A stretch of DNA of 39,044 nucleotides from assembly GCF_000282515.1 (NCBI RefSeq), contig NZ_AKJD01000148.1:1-39044 (forward strand), given 5' to 3'. Source of the DNA: Pseudomonas sp. GM80. Lineage in GTDB: Bacteria > Pseudomonadota > Gammaproteobacteria > Pseudomonadales > Pseudomonadaceae. Below are positions 1 through 8,840 of this stretch, one piece after another. Under the pieces are notes generated by a model. That model was given only the letters and a program-made list of their open reading frames with translations. It searched no databases and was not told the origin of the DNA. The position numbers and the translations under genes are program-made. The first letter of the stretch is position 1, and the number at the start of each line of letters is the position of its first letter.

Positions 1-66
1 ATCTTTTGATCTTGTTTTTAAGATCAAAAGATCGCAGCCTCGTTTCACTCGACAGCTCCTACAGGG
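1..66. repeat. Single REP-like element
   Basis: The stretch contains the AAAAGATCGCAGCCT core and the AGCTCCTACAGGG end that recur in the REP pairs at 6827, 14659, 29347 and 38973. Here only one copy is present, with a diverged middle. The first 30 bases also contain an inverted GATCTT/AAGATC motif. It lies downstream of ppk and may be cut by the window edge. Confidence 0.6.
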
Positions 67-77
67 ATTTTGGGTAC

Positions 78-109
78 AAAAAAGGCGATCCCGTGGGATC
101 GCCTTTTTT
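78..109 (-). terminator. Rho-independent terminator of hemB-ppk
   Basis: A near-perfect hairpin (stem GGCGATCCC/GGGATCGCC, 2-base loop) is flanked by A and T runs on both sides, so it can stop transcription in either direction. It lies 14 bases beyond the ppk stop codon and most likely ends the hemB-ppk transcript. Confidence 0.85.
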
Positions 110-122
110 ATTCGCCTGAAAG

Positions 123-2345
123 TCAGCTGCTCACCGGCAATATCGGGCTGCCCAGTCGTTCCAGCAACGTTGCCTGCGCGCTGCGCGGGTTCTGGTTGCC
201 GGTCGGCGTGTTGCGGATGTAACGGCCATCCGACTGCAAGCTCCAGCTGTGAGTGTTGTCGGTCAGGTACAGCTCCAGCTCTTTCTTCACCCGGGTCAGC
301 AGCTTCTTGCCTTCGACCGGGAAGCAAGTCTCGACGCGTTTGTCGAGGTTGCGCTCCATCCAGTCGGCGCTGGAGAGGAACATCTGTTCGTCGCCGCCAT
401 TGAGGAAGTAGAACACTCGGGTGTGCTCGAGGAAGCGGCCGATGATCGAGCGTACATGGATGTTGTGCGAAACCCCGGCAATCCCTGGACGCAGGCAGCA
501 CATGCCGCGCACCACCAGATCGATGCGCACGCCGGACTGGCTGGCCTTGTACAGCGCGCGGATGATCTTCGGATCGGTCAGCGAGTTGAACTTGGCAATG
601 ATGTGCGCCGGTTTGCCTTCGACGGCGAACTGGGTCTCGCGGGCAATCATGTCGAGCATGCCCTTCTTCAGGGTGAACGGCGCATGCAGCAGCTTCTTCA
701 TGCGCAGGGTTTTACCCATGCCGATCAACTGGCTGAACAGTTTGCCAACGTCTTCGCATAAGGCATCGTCGGAAGTCAGCAGGCTGTAGTCGGTGTACAG
801 CTTGGCGTTGCCGGCGTGGTAGTTGCCGGTGCCGAGGTGCGCGTAACGCACAATTTCGCCGGCCTCACGACGCAGGATCAGCATCATCTTGGCGTGGGTC
901 TTGAAACCGACCACGCCGTAGATCACCACCGCACCGGCCGCTTGCAGACGGCTGGCCAGTTGCAGGTTGGATTCTTCGTCGAAGCGCGCCCGCAGCTCGA
1001 TGACCGCCGTCACTTCCTTGCCGTTCCGCGCGGCATCGACCAGCGCATCGACGATCTCGGAGTTGGCGCCCGAGCGGTACAGGGTCTGGCGTACAGCGAG
1101 CACGTGCGGATCTTTCGCGGCCTGGCGCAGCAGGTCGACCACCGGGGTGAACGACTCGAACGGGTGCAGCAGCAAGATGTCCTGCTTGCTGACCACGCTG
1201 AAAATGTTTTCGCTGTTCTGCAGCAGTTTCGGGATCTGCGGGGTGAACGGCGTGTATTGCAACTCCGGATGACTGTCCAGACCGGTGATGCTGAACAACC
1301 GCGTCAGGTTGACCGGGCCGTTGACCTGATACAGCTCGCTCTCGCTCAGGTTGAACTGCTTGAGCAGGTAGTCCGAGAGATGTTTCGGGCAAGTGTCAGC
1401 GACTTCCAGACGCACCGCATCACCGTAACGACGCGAGAACAACTCGCCACGCAGGGCGCGAGCCAGGTCTTCTACGTCTTCGGAGTCGAGCGCCAGGTCG
1501 GCGTTTCGGGTCAGACGGAACTGGTAGCAGCCCTTCACCTTCATGCCCTGGAACAGGTCATCGGCGTGGGCGTGGATCATCGACGACAGGAACACATAGT
1601 TGTCGCCCGGGCCACCGACTTCTTCCGGCACCTTGATGATCCGGGGCAGCAAACGCGGTGCCGGGATGATCGCCAGACCGGAATCGCGACCGAAGGCGTC
1701 GATGCCTTCGAGCTCGACGATGAAGTTGAGGCTCTTGTTCACCAGCAACGGGAATGGGTGCGTCGGGTCGAGGCCGATCGGGGTGATGATCGGCGCGATC
1801 TCGTCGCGGAAGTAGCGGCGCACCCAAGTCTTGAGCTTGACCGTCCAGTTGCGGCGACGGATGAAGCGCACCTGATGCTTTTCCAGCTCCGGTAACAGGA
1901 TGTCGTTGAGGATCGCGTACTGACGATCAACATGGCCGTGGACCAACTCGCTGATCCGCGCCAGTGCTTGATGCGGTTGCAGACCGTCGGCACCGGCCTG
2001 TTCACGGGCGAAGGTGATTTGCTTCTTCAGGCCGGCGACGCGGATTTCAAAGAATTCATCAAGGTTGCTGGAGAAGATCAGCAGGAACTTCAAACGTTCC
2101 AGCAACGGATAGGACTCGTCCAGCGCCTGTTCCAGCACGCGGATGTTGAACTGCAATTGCGAGAGCTCGCGGTGGATGTACAGGCTGCTGTCATCCAGAC
2201 CGGGAATGGCGATCGCCGGCACCGCCGCAGGTTCGGCCGCCGGCGCGGGTGGCGCTGGCTCCAGTTCCGGCGGGGTCTCGGTGATCTGCTCCACCACCGG
2301 CTGAGCTTCTTTTACTGCAACTTCAGTGAGTCCTTCGGTATTCAT
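123..2345 (-). CDS. ppk: Polyphosphate kinase 1
   Basis: Makes inorganic polyphosphate from the terminal phosphate of ATP, reversibly. The 740-residue protein has the usual length for Pseudomonas PPK1. Residues 1-48 are a Pro/Ala/Glu-rich leader. The N-terminal PPK domain follows (SSLYIHRELSQLQFN, about 53-67), and the phospholipase-D-like catalytic half carries the autophosphorylated histidine motif KTHAK (H484) and YAHLGTGNY (H503). The ATG is preceded by AGGA at 7 bases. The gene starts 18 bases after the hemB stop codon, so the two are probably co-transcribed, and a hairpin terminator follows. Phosphate control is suggested by the PHO-box-like sequence upstream of hemB. Family assignment is firm. 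Confidence 0.97.
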   Translation of the reverse strand: MNTEGLTEVAVKEAQPVVEQITETPPELEPAPPAPAAEPAAVPAIAIPGLDDSSLYIHRELSQLQFNIRVLEQALDESYPLLERLKFLLIFSSNLDEFFEIRVAGLKKQITFAREQAGADGLQPHQALARISELVHGHVDRQYAILNDILLPELEKHQVRFIRRRNWTVKLKTWVRRYFRDEIAPIITPIGLDPTHPFPLLVNKSLNFIVELEGIDAFGRDSGLAIIPAPRLLPRIIKVPEEVGGPGDNYVFLSSMIHAHADDLFQGMKVKGCYQFRLTRNADLALDSEDVEDLARALRGELFSRRYGDAVRLEVADTCPKHLSDYLLKQFNLSESELYQVNGPVNLTRLFSITGLDSHPELQYTPFTPQIPKLLQNSENIFSVVSKQDILLLHPFESFTPVVDLLRQAAKDPHVLAVRQTLYRSGANSEIVDALVDAARNGKEVTAVIELRARFDEESNLQLASRLQAAGAVVIYGVVGFKTHAKMMLILRREAGEIVRYAHLGTGNYHAGNAKLYTDYSLLTSDDALCEDVGKLFSQLIGMGKTLRMKKLLHAPFTLKKGMLDMIARETQFAVEGKPAHIIAKFNSLTDPKIIRALYKASQSGVRIDLVVRGMCCLRPGIAGVSHNIHVRSIIGRFLEHTRVFYFLNGGDEQMFLSSADWMERNLDKRVETCFPVEGKKLLTRVKKELELYLTDNTHSWSLQSDGRYIRNTPTGNQNPRSAQATLLERLGSPILPVSS

Positions 2346-2363
2346 TGAATGTTCCTGGGAGGG

Positions 2364-3377
2364 CTATTTCTGCTCTCGTAACAATTGAGCGGCACGGACA
2401 GCAAAGTAAGTCAGGATGCCATCAGCGCCGGCACGTTTAAAGGCGGTCAGTGATTCGAGAATCACCGCCTCGCTCAACCAGCCATTCTGGATCGCCGCCA
2501 TGTGCATGGCGTATTCGCCACTAACCTGATAGACGAAGGTCGGCACTTTGAAGGCATCTTTTACCCGGAAAAGAATGTCCAGATACGGCATGCCCGGTTT
2601 GACCATGACCATGTCCGCGCCTTCAGACAAGTCCGCACCGACTTCGTGCAGCGCTTCGTCGCTGTTGGCCGGGTCCATCTGATAAGAGGCTTTGTTGGCC
2701 TTGCCGAGGTTCGAAGCTGAACCCACGGCATCGCGGAACGGGCCGTAATAGGCGCTGGCGTACTTGGCCGAGTAAGCCATGATCCGCACATTGACGTGGC
2801 CGGCGATTTCCAGCGCTTCGCGGATCGCCTGAATGCGACCGTCCATCATGTCCGACGGTGCGACAACCTGCGCGCCGGCTTCGGCGTGGGACAGTGCCTG
2901 GCGCACCAGTGCGTCGACAGTGATGTCGTTCTGCACGTAGCCTTCTTCGTCGAGAATGCCGTCCTGACCGTGGGTGGTGAACGGATCAAGCGCAACGTCG
3001 GTGATCACGCCGAGTTCCGGGAAGCGCTCACGCAAGGCGCGAGTGGCGCGCTGGGCGATGCCTTCAGGGTTCCACGCTTCAGCGGCGTCGAGGGATTTCA
3101 ATTCAGGAGGTGTGACCGGGAACAGCGCCAGCGCTGGAATCCCCAGTTCAACCCACTTTGCCGCCTCTTCGAGCAGCAAATCGATGGTCAGGCGCTCTAC
3201 ACCGGGCATCGAGGCCACGGCTTCGCGGCGGTTCTCACCGTCGAGCACGAACACCGGCAAGATCAGATCATCCACCGTCAGCACATTTTCCCGCACCAGC
3301 CGACGCGAAAAATCGTCGCGGCGATTGCGGCGCAGGCGCGTGGCAGGGAACAGACGGTTGGCGGGGGTAAAGCTCAC
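2364..3377 (-). CDS. hemB: Delta-aminolevulinic acid dehydratase (porphobilinogen synthase)
   Basis: Condenses two 5-aminolevulinate molecules to porphobilinogen, the second common step of tetrapyrrole synthesis, in the cytosol. The reading frame is open further upstream, but I chose the GTG at 3377. It has AGGAG 6 bases before it and gives 337 residues beginning VSFTPANRLFP, the family's usual N-terminus and length. The Schiff-base lysines are K205 (AYSAKYASAYYGP) and K260 (MVMVKPGMPYLD). The metal loop DVALDPFTTHGQDG has aspartates instead of the zinc-binding cysteines, which is the magnesium-type enzyme known from P. aeruginosa. It is the first gene of hemB-ppk. Confidence 0.96.
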   Translation of the reverse strand: MSFTPANRLFPATRLRRNRRDDFSRRLVRENVLTVDDLILPVFVLDGENRREAVASMPGVERLTIDLLLEEAAKWVELGIPALALFPVTPPELKSLDAAEAWNPEGIAQRATRALRERFPELGVITDVALDPFTTHGQDGILDEEGYVQNDITVDALVRQALSHAEAGAQVVAPSDMMDGRIQAIREALEIAGHVNVRIMAYSAKYASAYYGPFRDAVGSASNLGKANKASYQMDPANSDEALHEVGADLSEGADMVMVKPGMPYLDILFRVKDAFKVPTFVYQVSGEYAMHMAAIQNGWLSEAVILESLTAFKRAGADGILTYFAVRAAQLLREQK

Positions 3378-3416
3378 GGCGGACTCCTGAGCCCGCGCAA
3401 ACGGGCGAGCGTGACA

Positions 3417-3450
3417 GTTATAGACGGCCATTATGACCAACAGATGACAG
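3417..3450 (-). promoter_or_regulatory. PHO-box-like promoter of hemB-ppk
   Basis: On the minus strand CTGTCAT, 4 bases and TGGTCAT (3450-3433) form a two-repeat PHO box; the second repeat matches the CTGTCAT consensus at 5 of 7 positions. Exactly 10 bases downstream lies TATAAC (3422-3417), a good -10 box. This is the spacing of PhoB-activated promoters, where the PHO box replaces the -35. The hemB GTG is 40 bases further on. PhoB control is inferred. Confidence 0.5.
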
Positions 3451-3584
3451 TTGTGTGAGACCTGTGTCACGTAGCCGCATTCCATTCTCAGTGTAGGAAT
3501 TGTTCACGTCGAGACACATTTCGACACTTTCATGAATGTGTCCGAAGGGTTAGGCTGCGCGTTCATTTCGCCAGCACCCAGACA

Positions 3585-4235
3585 ATGCTCCAACAATTTC
3601 TGCATGACTTTGGCTACTTTGCCTTGTTCCTCGGCACGTTCTTCGAAGGCGAAACCATTCTGGTGCTCGCGGGCTTCCTCGCGTTTCGTGGATACATGGA
3701 CATCAACGTGGTGGTGGTCGTGGCGTTCTTCGGCAGCTATGCCGGCGATCAGCTGTGGTACTTCCTCGGCCGCAAGCACGGGCGCAAATTACTCGCGCGC
3801 AAACCGCGCTGGCAGATGATGGGCGACCGCGCGCTGGAGCACATTCGCAAACATCCGGACATCTGGGTGCTGAGCTTCCGCTTCGTTTATGGCTTGCGCA
3901 CGGTGATGCCGGTGGCGATCGGCCTGTCGGGCTATCCGCCGGGACGTTATCTGCTGCTCAACGGCATCGGCGCAGCGATCTGGGCGACGGCGCTGGCGGC
4001 TGCGGCTTACCACTTCGGCGCGGTGCTGGAAGGCATGCTCGGCAGTATCAAGAAATACGAGCTGTGGGTGCTGGGTGCGCTGCTGGTACTCGGTGTTGGC
4101 CTGTGGCTGCGTCGCCGCTTCAAGAATGCGCGCCTGGCGAAGAAGATCTACGAGGACGAGCAAGCCGCCAAAGCTGAACAACTCCAGCTCGCCGAACCAG
4201 CCAAGTCCGCCGCACCTAAACCGCCAGTCGAGTAA
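3585..4235 (+). CDS. DedA family inner-membrane protein
   Basis: A polytopic membrane protein of 216 residues from the DedA/SNARE-associated superfamily, whose members act in lipid carrier and phospholipid flipping and in membrane homeostasis. Visible family features are the N-terminal GTFFEGETILVLAGFLA segment with an acidic residue in the membrane, GSYAGDQLWYFLGR (about 46-59), and the FRFVYGLRTVMPVAIGLSG re-entrant segment (about 104-122) with its conserved arginines. Two further helices follow, then a charged cytoplasmic tail (about 185-216) rich in Lys, Ala and Glu. The last 20 bases overlap the 3' end of the convergent hydroxylase gene. The substrate cannot be told from sequence. Confidence 0.9.
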   Translation: MLQQFLHDFGYFALFLGTFFEGETILVLAGFLAFRGYMDINVVVVVAFFGSYAGDQLWYFLGRKHGRKLLARKPRWQMMGDRALEHIRKHPDIWVLSFRFVYGLRTVMPVAIGLSGYPPGRYLLLNGIGAAIWATALAAAAYHFGAVLEGMLGSIKKYELWVLGALLVLGVGLWLRRRFKNARLAKKIYEDEQAAKAEQLQLAEPAKSAAPKPPVE

Positions 4236-5451
4236 CGCGCTGACGGCAGCTGTACAGCCCGATGCCGCTGAGCAGGCTGTACCCGAGCAAGCCAGCCCAG
4301 ATCATCGGGCTGGCCGGCCACAATCCAACCAGCGGCGCCAGCCACACCAGTGGCACATTCAACCCCAGCCGCAACAGTTCGACCTTCAGCGCCCACGGGC
4401 GATTCTCCAGGCTAACGCCCAACGCAAACACCCCGAACGTCACCGCGCCCCAGCCAAGCAACAGCGCAGCGGTCGGCAGGCTGCGTTCCAGATTCATCAG
4501 ATAACTGCCCAGCGCGATGTAAAGGCAAAACTGCAGCGCCACGTAAAACTGCTGACGACGCTCAAGCGGCACTTCGAATTTACGGAAGCGGGCCAGATCC
4601 GGCTTGCTCATCGGGTACTTCGCCGCAACGTCCGCCGGGCGCCAACCGGTGCGCATGAACCAGATCCGCAGCTTGTCCCAGTTGCGCTCGGCCCGCCGCG
4701 CGTCATCCCATAATTGCGCATAAAACTGCAGGTTGGCCCACAGCGGATTCCAGCTCGCCAGCGGCGTGGTCACTCCGAAAATCACCGGTTCGTTGTCGTC
4801 CTCTTCCTGAAACGAGCCGAACAGACGATCCCAAAAAATGAACACCCCGCCGTAGTTGCGATCCATGTAGAGAGCGTTCTGTGCATGGTGAGCCCGATGA
4901 TTGGACGGCGTAACGAAGAACCACTCGAACCAGCCGAGCTTGGGAATGTGTCGGGTGTGGACCCAGAATTGATAGAGCAGGTTCAGCGCCGCGACGCTGA
5001 CGAACACCAGCAACGGCACGCCGAGCACGGCCATCGGCAGGTAGAAAATCCAGCCGAGCAGAAACCCGGTACTGGTCTGGCGCAGCGCGGTGGAGAGGTT
5101 GTACTCCTCGCTCTGGTGATGCACCGAGTGCGCGGCCCAGAGGATATTGCGTTCATGGCCCATGCGGTGCAGCCAGTAGTAGCAGAAGTCGTAGAGGACG
5201 AACGCAAACACCCAGACCCAGACGCGGTCCGCCGGCAGTCTGAGCAAGGCCAGATGATCGAGGGCAAAGGCATACGTCAGCAGGCCGACGCCCTTGGTCA
5301 ACAACCCGGTGGTGGTCGACAACACGCCGGTGCTGATGCTGTTCAGCGCATCGGCGAGGCGATAGTTGCTCACCCCGCGCCAGCGGTCGGCGACCAGTTC
5401 GAGCGCAATCAACACGAGGAAAAACGGCACCGCATACAGAATGAAGTCCAT
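4216..5451 (-). CDS. Sterol desaturase / fatty acid hydroxylase superfamily membrane protein
   Basis: A di-iron integral membrane oxygenase of 411 residues. The histidine clusters that bind the two irons are present: HRMGH and HSVHH (about 100-120), WVHTRH (about 170) and NHRAHH (about 190). Hydrophobic spans flank them, and the C-terminal third adds about four more predicted membrane helices. I start at the ATG at 5451 (MDFILYAVPFFL), not the TTG six codons upstream, because an AGG lies 7 bases before it and the protein then begins with a membrane helix. Substrate unknown: lipid, sterol-like or hopanoid. It converges on and overlaps the dedA gene by 20 bases, with no hairpin between. Confidence 0.88.
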   Translation of the reverse strand: MDFILYAVPFFLVLIALELVADRWRGVSNYRLADALNSISTGVLSTTTGLLTKGVGLLTYAFALDHLALLRLPADRVWVWVFAFVLYDFCYYWLHRMGHERNILWAAHSVHHQSEEYNLSTALRQTSTGFLLGWIFYLPMAVLGVPLLVFVSVAALNLLYQFWVHTRHIPKLGWFEWFFVTPSNHRAHHAQNALYMDRNYGGVFIFWDRLFGSFQEEDDNEPVIFGVTTPLASWNPLWANLQFYAQLWDDARRAERNWDKLRIWFMRTGWRPADVAAKYPMSKPDLARFRKFEVPLERRQQFYVALQFCLYIALGSYLMNLERSLPTAALLLGWGAVTFGVFALGVSLENRPWALKVELLRLGLNVPLVWLAPLVGLWPASPMIWAGLLGYSLLSGIGLYSCRQRVTRLAV

Positions 5452-5566
5452 GACGCGCCCTGCTCGCAATCGTATGAACAGATCCTAGGTGTAGCCGCCC
5501 GTTTACCCTATGGCAACGCGCGACAATTTAGTGGACATTTAGCGCCATGAATCTGGAGAGAAACCC

Positions 5567-6235
5567 ATGAGCAAAAAAGTTGCAGTGATCCTGTCCGGCA
5601 GTGGCGTGTACGACGGCGCCGAGATCCATGAAAGCGTCATCACCCTGCTGCGTCTTGATCAACGCGGCGCGCAGGTACAGTGCTTCGCCCCGAACATCGC
5701 GCAATTGCATGTGATCAACCACCTGACCGGCGAAGAAATGCCCGAGACCCGCAACGTGCTGGTCGAGTCGGCACGGATTGCCCGAGGCAACATCAAGGAC
5801 ATCCGCGAGGCTGACGTCGACGACTTCGATGCGCTGATCGTGCCCGGCGGTTTTGGGGCGGCGAAGAACCTTTCCAACTTTGCTGTCGAAGGCGCCGGCT
5901 GCAGCGTGCAGCCTGAAGTGCTGGCCTTGGCCGAGGCGTTTGCCGAAGCGGGCAAACCAGTGGGTTTGATGTGCATTTCGCCGGCTCTGGCCGCGAAGAT
6001 CTACGGCCCGGGCGTGACCTGCACCATCGGCAATGACGCCGACACCGCGACGGCGATGAACAAGATGGGCGCGACGCACGAAGATTGCGCGGTGACCGAG
6101 ATCATCGAAGACAAGGCGCGCAAACTGGTGACGACCCCGGCTTACATGCTGGCGCAGAACATCAGCGAGGCTGCTTCGGGGATCAACAAACTGGTCGACC
6201 GAGTATTAGAGCTGACCCACGAAAACGACGCCTGA
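5567..6235 (+). CDS. elbB: Isoprenoid biosynthesis glyoxalase ElbB
   Basis: A DJ-1/PfpI (class I glutamine amidotransferase-like) protein of 222 residues. The E. coli homologue has glyoxalase activity and was linked to isoprenoid synthesis. The N-terminus VAVILSGSGVYDGAEIHE is diagnostic of ElbB, the nucleophile is C136 in GLMCISPA, and DALIVPGGFGAAKNLSNFA lies at about 88-106. GGAGAG precedes the ATG. The gene appears monocistronic, with a REP pair 10 bases past its stop. Identification is strong; the physiological role is poorly defined in the family. Confidence 0.95.
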   Translation: MSKKVAVILSGSGVYDGAEIHESVITLLRLDQRGAQVQCFAPNIAQLHVINHLTGEEMPETRNVLVESARIARGNIKDIREADVDDFDALIVPGGFGAAKNLSNFAVEGAGCSVQPEVLALAEAFAEAGKPVGLMCISPALAAKIYGPGVTCTIGNDADTATAMNKMGATHEDCAVTEIIEDKARKLVTTPAYMLAQNISEAASGINKLVDRVLELTHENDA

Positions 6236-6245
6236 CACGGTCTAT

Positions 6246-6335
6246 TGTAGGAGTGAGCCTGCTCGCGATGGCGGTGTGCCAGGCAACATATCTGTTGAAT
6301 GATCGACCGCTATCGCGAGCAGGCTCACTCCTACA
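6246..6335. repeat. Inverted REP pair (TGTAGGAGTGAGCCTGCTCGCGA family)
   Basis: Two copies of a roughly 24-base element beginning TGTAGGAGTGAGCCTGCTCG face each other around a unique centre of about 40 bases. They can fold into a long stem on either strand. The pair sits between the ends of the convergent genes elbB and yaiI. This is the only copy of this family in the window. Confidence 0.85.
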
Positions 6336-6352
6336 AGGGATTTGTGTTGGGC

Positions 6353-6808
6353 TCAGCGTTTGCGGGTCAGGCGCGTGAGAATCCGGTCCAGCGCATTGGC
6401 AAACGCCTGCTTCTCGCGATCGCCAAATGGCGCCGGGCCGCCGCTCATCTGGCCCTGTTCACGCAGATCGGTGAACAGGTTGCGCACCGCCAGCCGCTCG
6501 CCCATGTTCTGCGCATCGAATTCCTTGCCGCGCGGGTCGAGCGCCGCCACGCCCTTCTTCACCAGACGATCGGCCAGCGGGATATCGCTGCAAATCACCA
6601 GCTCCCCCGGCACCGCGTGCTCGACCAGATAATCGTCCGCCGCATCCGGCCCGCTCGGCACCACGATCAATTTGACGATGGCCAGCCCCGGCTTGATCTG
6701 CGGCTGCCCGGCCACCAGCACCACTTCGTACTGGCGCTTGAGGGCGAACTTCACCACCAGATCCTTCGCCGCCCGTGGGCAAGCGTCGGCATCGATCCAT
6801 ACACGCAT
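6353..6808 (-). CDS. YaiI/YqxD family protein (UPF0178, DUF188)
   Basis: A 151-residue cytosolic protein of the DUF188 family, PIN-like in fold, of unknown function. The N-terminus MRVWIDADACPRAAKDLVVK carries the conserved acidic DADACP motif. ICSDIPLADRLVKKGVAALDPRG (about 72-94) and the C-terminal segment PFGDREKQAFANALDRIL are also typical. Length matches the family. It lies between two REP pairs, convergent with elbB. Confidence 0.93.
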   Translation of the reverse strand: MRVWIDADACPRAAKDLVVKFALKRQYEVVLVAGQPQIKPGLAIVKLIVVPSGPDAADDYLVEHAVPGELVICSDIPLADRLVKKGVAALDPRGKEFDAQNMGERLAVRNLFTDLREQGQMSGGPAPFGDREKQAFANALDRILTRLTRKR

Positions 6809-6826
6809 TTTTTACCTCTCAAAAGC

Positions 6827-6927
6827 AAAAGATCGCAGCCTGCGGCAGCTCCTACAGAGTGCGCGTCGCGCCGCAATATTGCGACATGCGCGGCCCCTGT
6901 AGGAGCTGCCGCAGGCTGCGATCTTTT
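6827..6927. repeat. Inverted REP pair (AAAAGATCGCAGCCT family)
   Basis: Left arm AAAAGATCGCAGCCTGCGG...CTCCTACA and right arm TGTAGGAG...CGCAGGCTGCGATCTTTT are near-perfect inverse copies around a unique centre. The pair sits between the 3' end of the FTR1 gene and the 5' end of yaiI on the minus strand. The T-run makes it a plausible terminator for the FTR1 gene. Confidence 0.9.
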
Positions 6928-6941
6928 AAAGGATCACCCAA

Positions 6942-8840
6942 TCAAGCAGCCGAAACCCGCCGCTTTTCAGCCACCCAACTACGCCCATACAACACCACAA
7001 TCGCGACAATCGCCACCGCCTGCGCCGTCAGCGAATACGCATCGGCATGAATCCCCAGCCAGTCAAACTCAAAGAACGCCACCGGCCGCGTGCCGAAGAT
7101 CCCGGCTTCCTGCAACGCCTTCACACCATGCCCGGCAAACACCACCGACAACGCACAGAGCAGCGCGGCGTTGATGCTGAAGAACAACGTCAGCGGCAAT
7201 TTCGCCGAACCACGCAGAATCACCCACGCCAGACCGACCAGCAGCACCAGCGCCGTCGCCCCGCCTGCCAGCACCGCGTCATGCCCGGCTGGCCCTGCCT
7301 GCAACCACAGGGTTTCGTAGAACAGGATCACTTCGAACAACTCGCGATACACCGAGAAGAACGCGAGGATCGCAAAACCGAAACGCCCGCCCCCGCCGAC
7401 CAGACTGCTCTTGATGTAATCCTGCCAGGCCGCCGCGTGACGACGGTCGTGCATCCACACGCCCAGCCACAACACCATGACGCTGGCAAACAACGCCGTC
7501 GCGCCCTCGAGCAACTCCCGTTGCGAACCACTGACGTCGATCACATACGCCGCCAGCGCCCAAGTGCCCAGCCCCGCCAGCAACGCCAGGCCCCAACCGA
7601 CGTTGACGCTGCGCACCGCCGATTGCTGGCCGGTGTTGCGCAGGAACGCCAGAATCGCCGCCAATACCAGAATCGCTTCCAGACCTTCGCGCAGCAGAAT
7701 CAGCAAACCGGAGATGTAGCTCAGCGACCAGCTCAAGCCATCGCTGCCAAGCAGCCCGGCGGACTCCTTCAGCTTGGCCTTGGCCGCGTCCAGACGCTGC
7801 TCGGCCTGTTCGACCGGCAAGCCGTCCTGCAACGACTGACGGTAAGCCATCAGCGATTTTTCGGTGTCTTTGCGCACGTTGGCGTCGACGTTATCCAGCG
7901 AACTTTCAACCAGTTCGAAACCTTCGAGGTACGCCGCTACCGACAGGTCATAGGCCTGATCGTGCTCACCGGCACGGTACGCCGCCAGACTCTTGTCCAG
8001 CGTCGCCGCGGTGTAGTCAAGCAACTGCGCCGGGCCGCGCTTGACCTGCGGTGGCTGGGCACGCTGCGCGCGGAACGTCGCCGCCGCTGGCGCGCCCTCG
8101 GCGCCTTGCACTTCGGCCGGGGTCTGACGCGCCAGATCGGCAATGTTGTAGGTTTTCTCGGAGTTGGCAGCCGTTGCATCGGCACTGAACCCGGCGATGT
8201 ACGTCGCCAGATCCCAGCGCTGACGATCGTCGAGCTGATCGGCGAACGCCGGCATGTCGGTGCCTTCGACGCCTTGACCGAGGGTGCTGTAGATCGCATA
8301 CAGGCTCAGGTGATCCATCCGCGCAGCGTCACGCAGGTTGGCCGGCGCGGGCGTCATGCCGAGCGCCGCCGGGCCGTCACCGGCGCCGCTGTCGCCGTGA
8401 CACACCGAGCAGTTTTGCGCATACAGCGGCGCGCCACGTGTCGGGTCCGGGGTGATGATCGGTGCCTGGCTGACTTCATAGGCCACGGCCAGTTTCGCCC
8501 CCAGTTGCCGCGCCTGGCGGGCGACGTCCGCACCGTCCTGCTTCGCCGTGATCGCGCTGTGCAGCGCCTCGACACCCTGCTCCAGCGCGATTTTTTCCGG
8601 CTTGGCCGGCAGCGCGCTGATCAGGCTCTGCAACGCCTGAGTGAATTCCAGCTGCTCGCGGTATTCGGCGTCGTCGAGAATTTTTCCCGCCTCGACCGTC
8701 GGCGGGTAATCGGCGCTGATGTAATCAAGCAGGTGCAGCGCTTGCGGCGCGCCTTCCACGGTATCGGCCAGCAGATTGAAACTGCTCAGGGCGCACAGCG
8801 GAAACACCAGCCAGGCCAGAAAGCGGGACGAGGCAGTCAT
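6942..8840 (-). CDS. Cytochrome c / FTR1 family iron permease
   Basis: A fused iron importer of 632 residues. A signal peptide (about 1-25) is followed by an exported region with a class I cytochrome c domain: heme motif CSVCH at 144-148, probable axial methionine M196 in GTDMPAFA. A helical periplasmic linker follows (about 265-365), and then an FTR1 permease of about seven membrane helices. The two iron-binding REXXE motifs are REGLE (384-388) and RELFE (499-503). In yeast FTR1 works with a ferroxidase; here the attached cytochrome c probably handles the electron released when Fe(II) is oxidised. It diverges from the lipoprotein cluster. I saw no clear Fur box in the 191-base upstream gap. 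Confidence 0.93.
   Translation of the reverse strand: MTASSRFLAWLVFPLCALSSFNLLADTVEGAPQALHLLDYISADYPPTVEAGKILDDAEYREQLEFTQALQSLISALPAKPEKIALEQGVEALHSAITAKQDGADVARQARQLGAKLAVAYEVSQAPIITPDPTRGAPLYAQNCSVCHGDSGAGDGPAALGMTPAPANLRDAARMDHLSLYAIYSTLGQGVEGTDMPAFADQLDDRQRWDLATYIAGFSADATAANSEKTYNIADLARQTPAEVQGAEGAPAAATFRAQRAQPPQVKRGPAQLLDYTAATLDKSLAAYRAGEHDQAYDLSVAAYLEGFELVESSLDNVDANVRKDTEKSLMAYRQSLQDGLPVEQAEQRLDAAKAKLKESAGLLGSDGLSWSLSYISGLLILLREGLEAILVLAAILAFLRNTGQQSAVRSVNVGWGLALLAGLGTWALAAYVIDVSGSQRELLEGATALFASVMVLWLGVWMHDRRHAAAWQDYIKSSLVGGGGRFGFAILAFFSVYRELFEVILFYETLWLQAGPAGHDAVLAGGATALVLLVGLAWVILRGSAKLPLTLFFSINAALLCALSVVFAGHGVKALQEAGIFGTRPVAFFEFDWLGIHADAYSLTAQAVAIVAIVVLYGRSWVAEKRRVSAA

Noticed and set aside
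3378..3485. 36-codon N-terminal extension of HemB
   Set aside because: It would cover the PHO-box and -10 element; the GTG at 3377 has an AGGAG site and gives the family's normal length.
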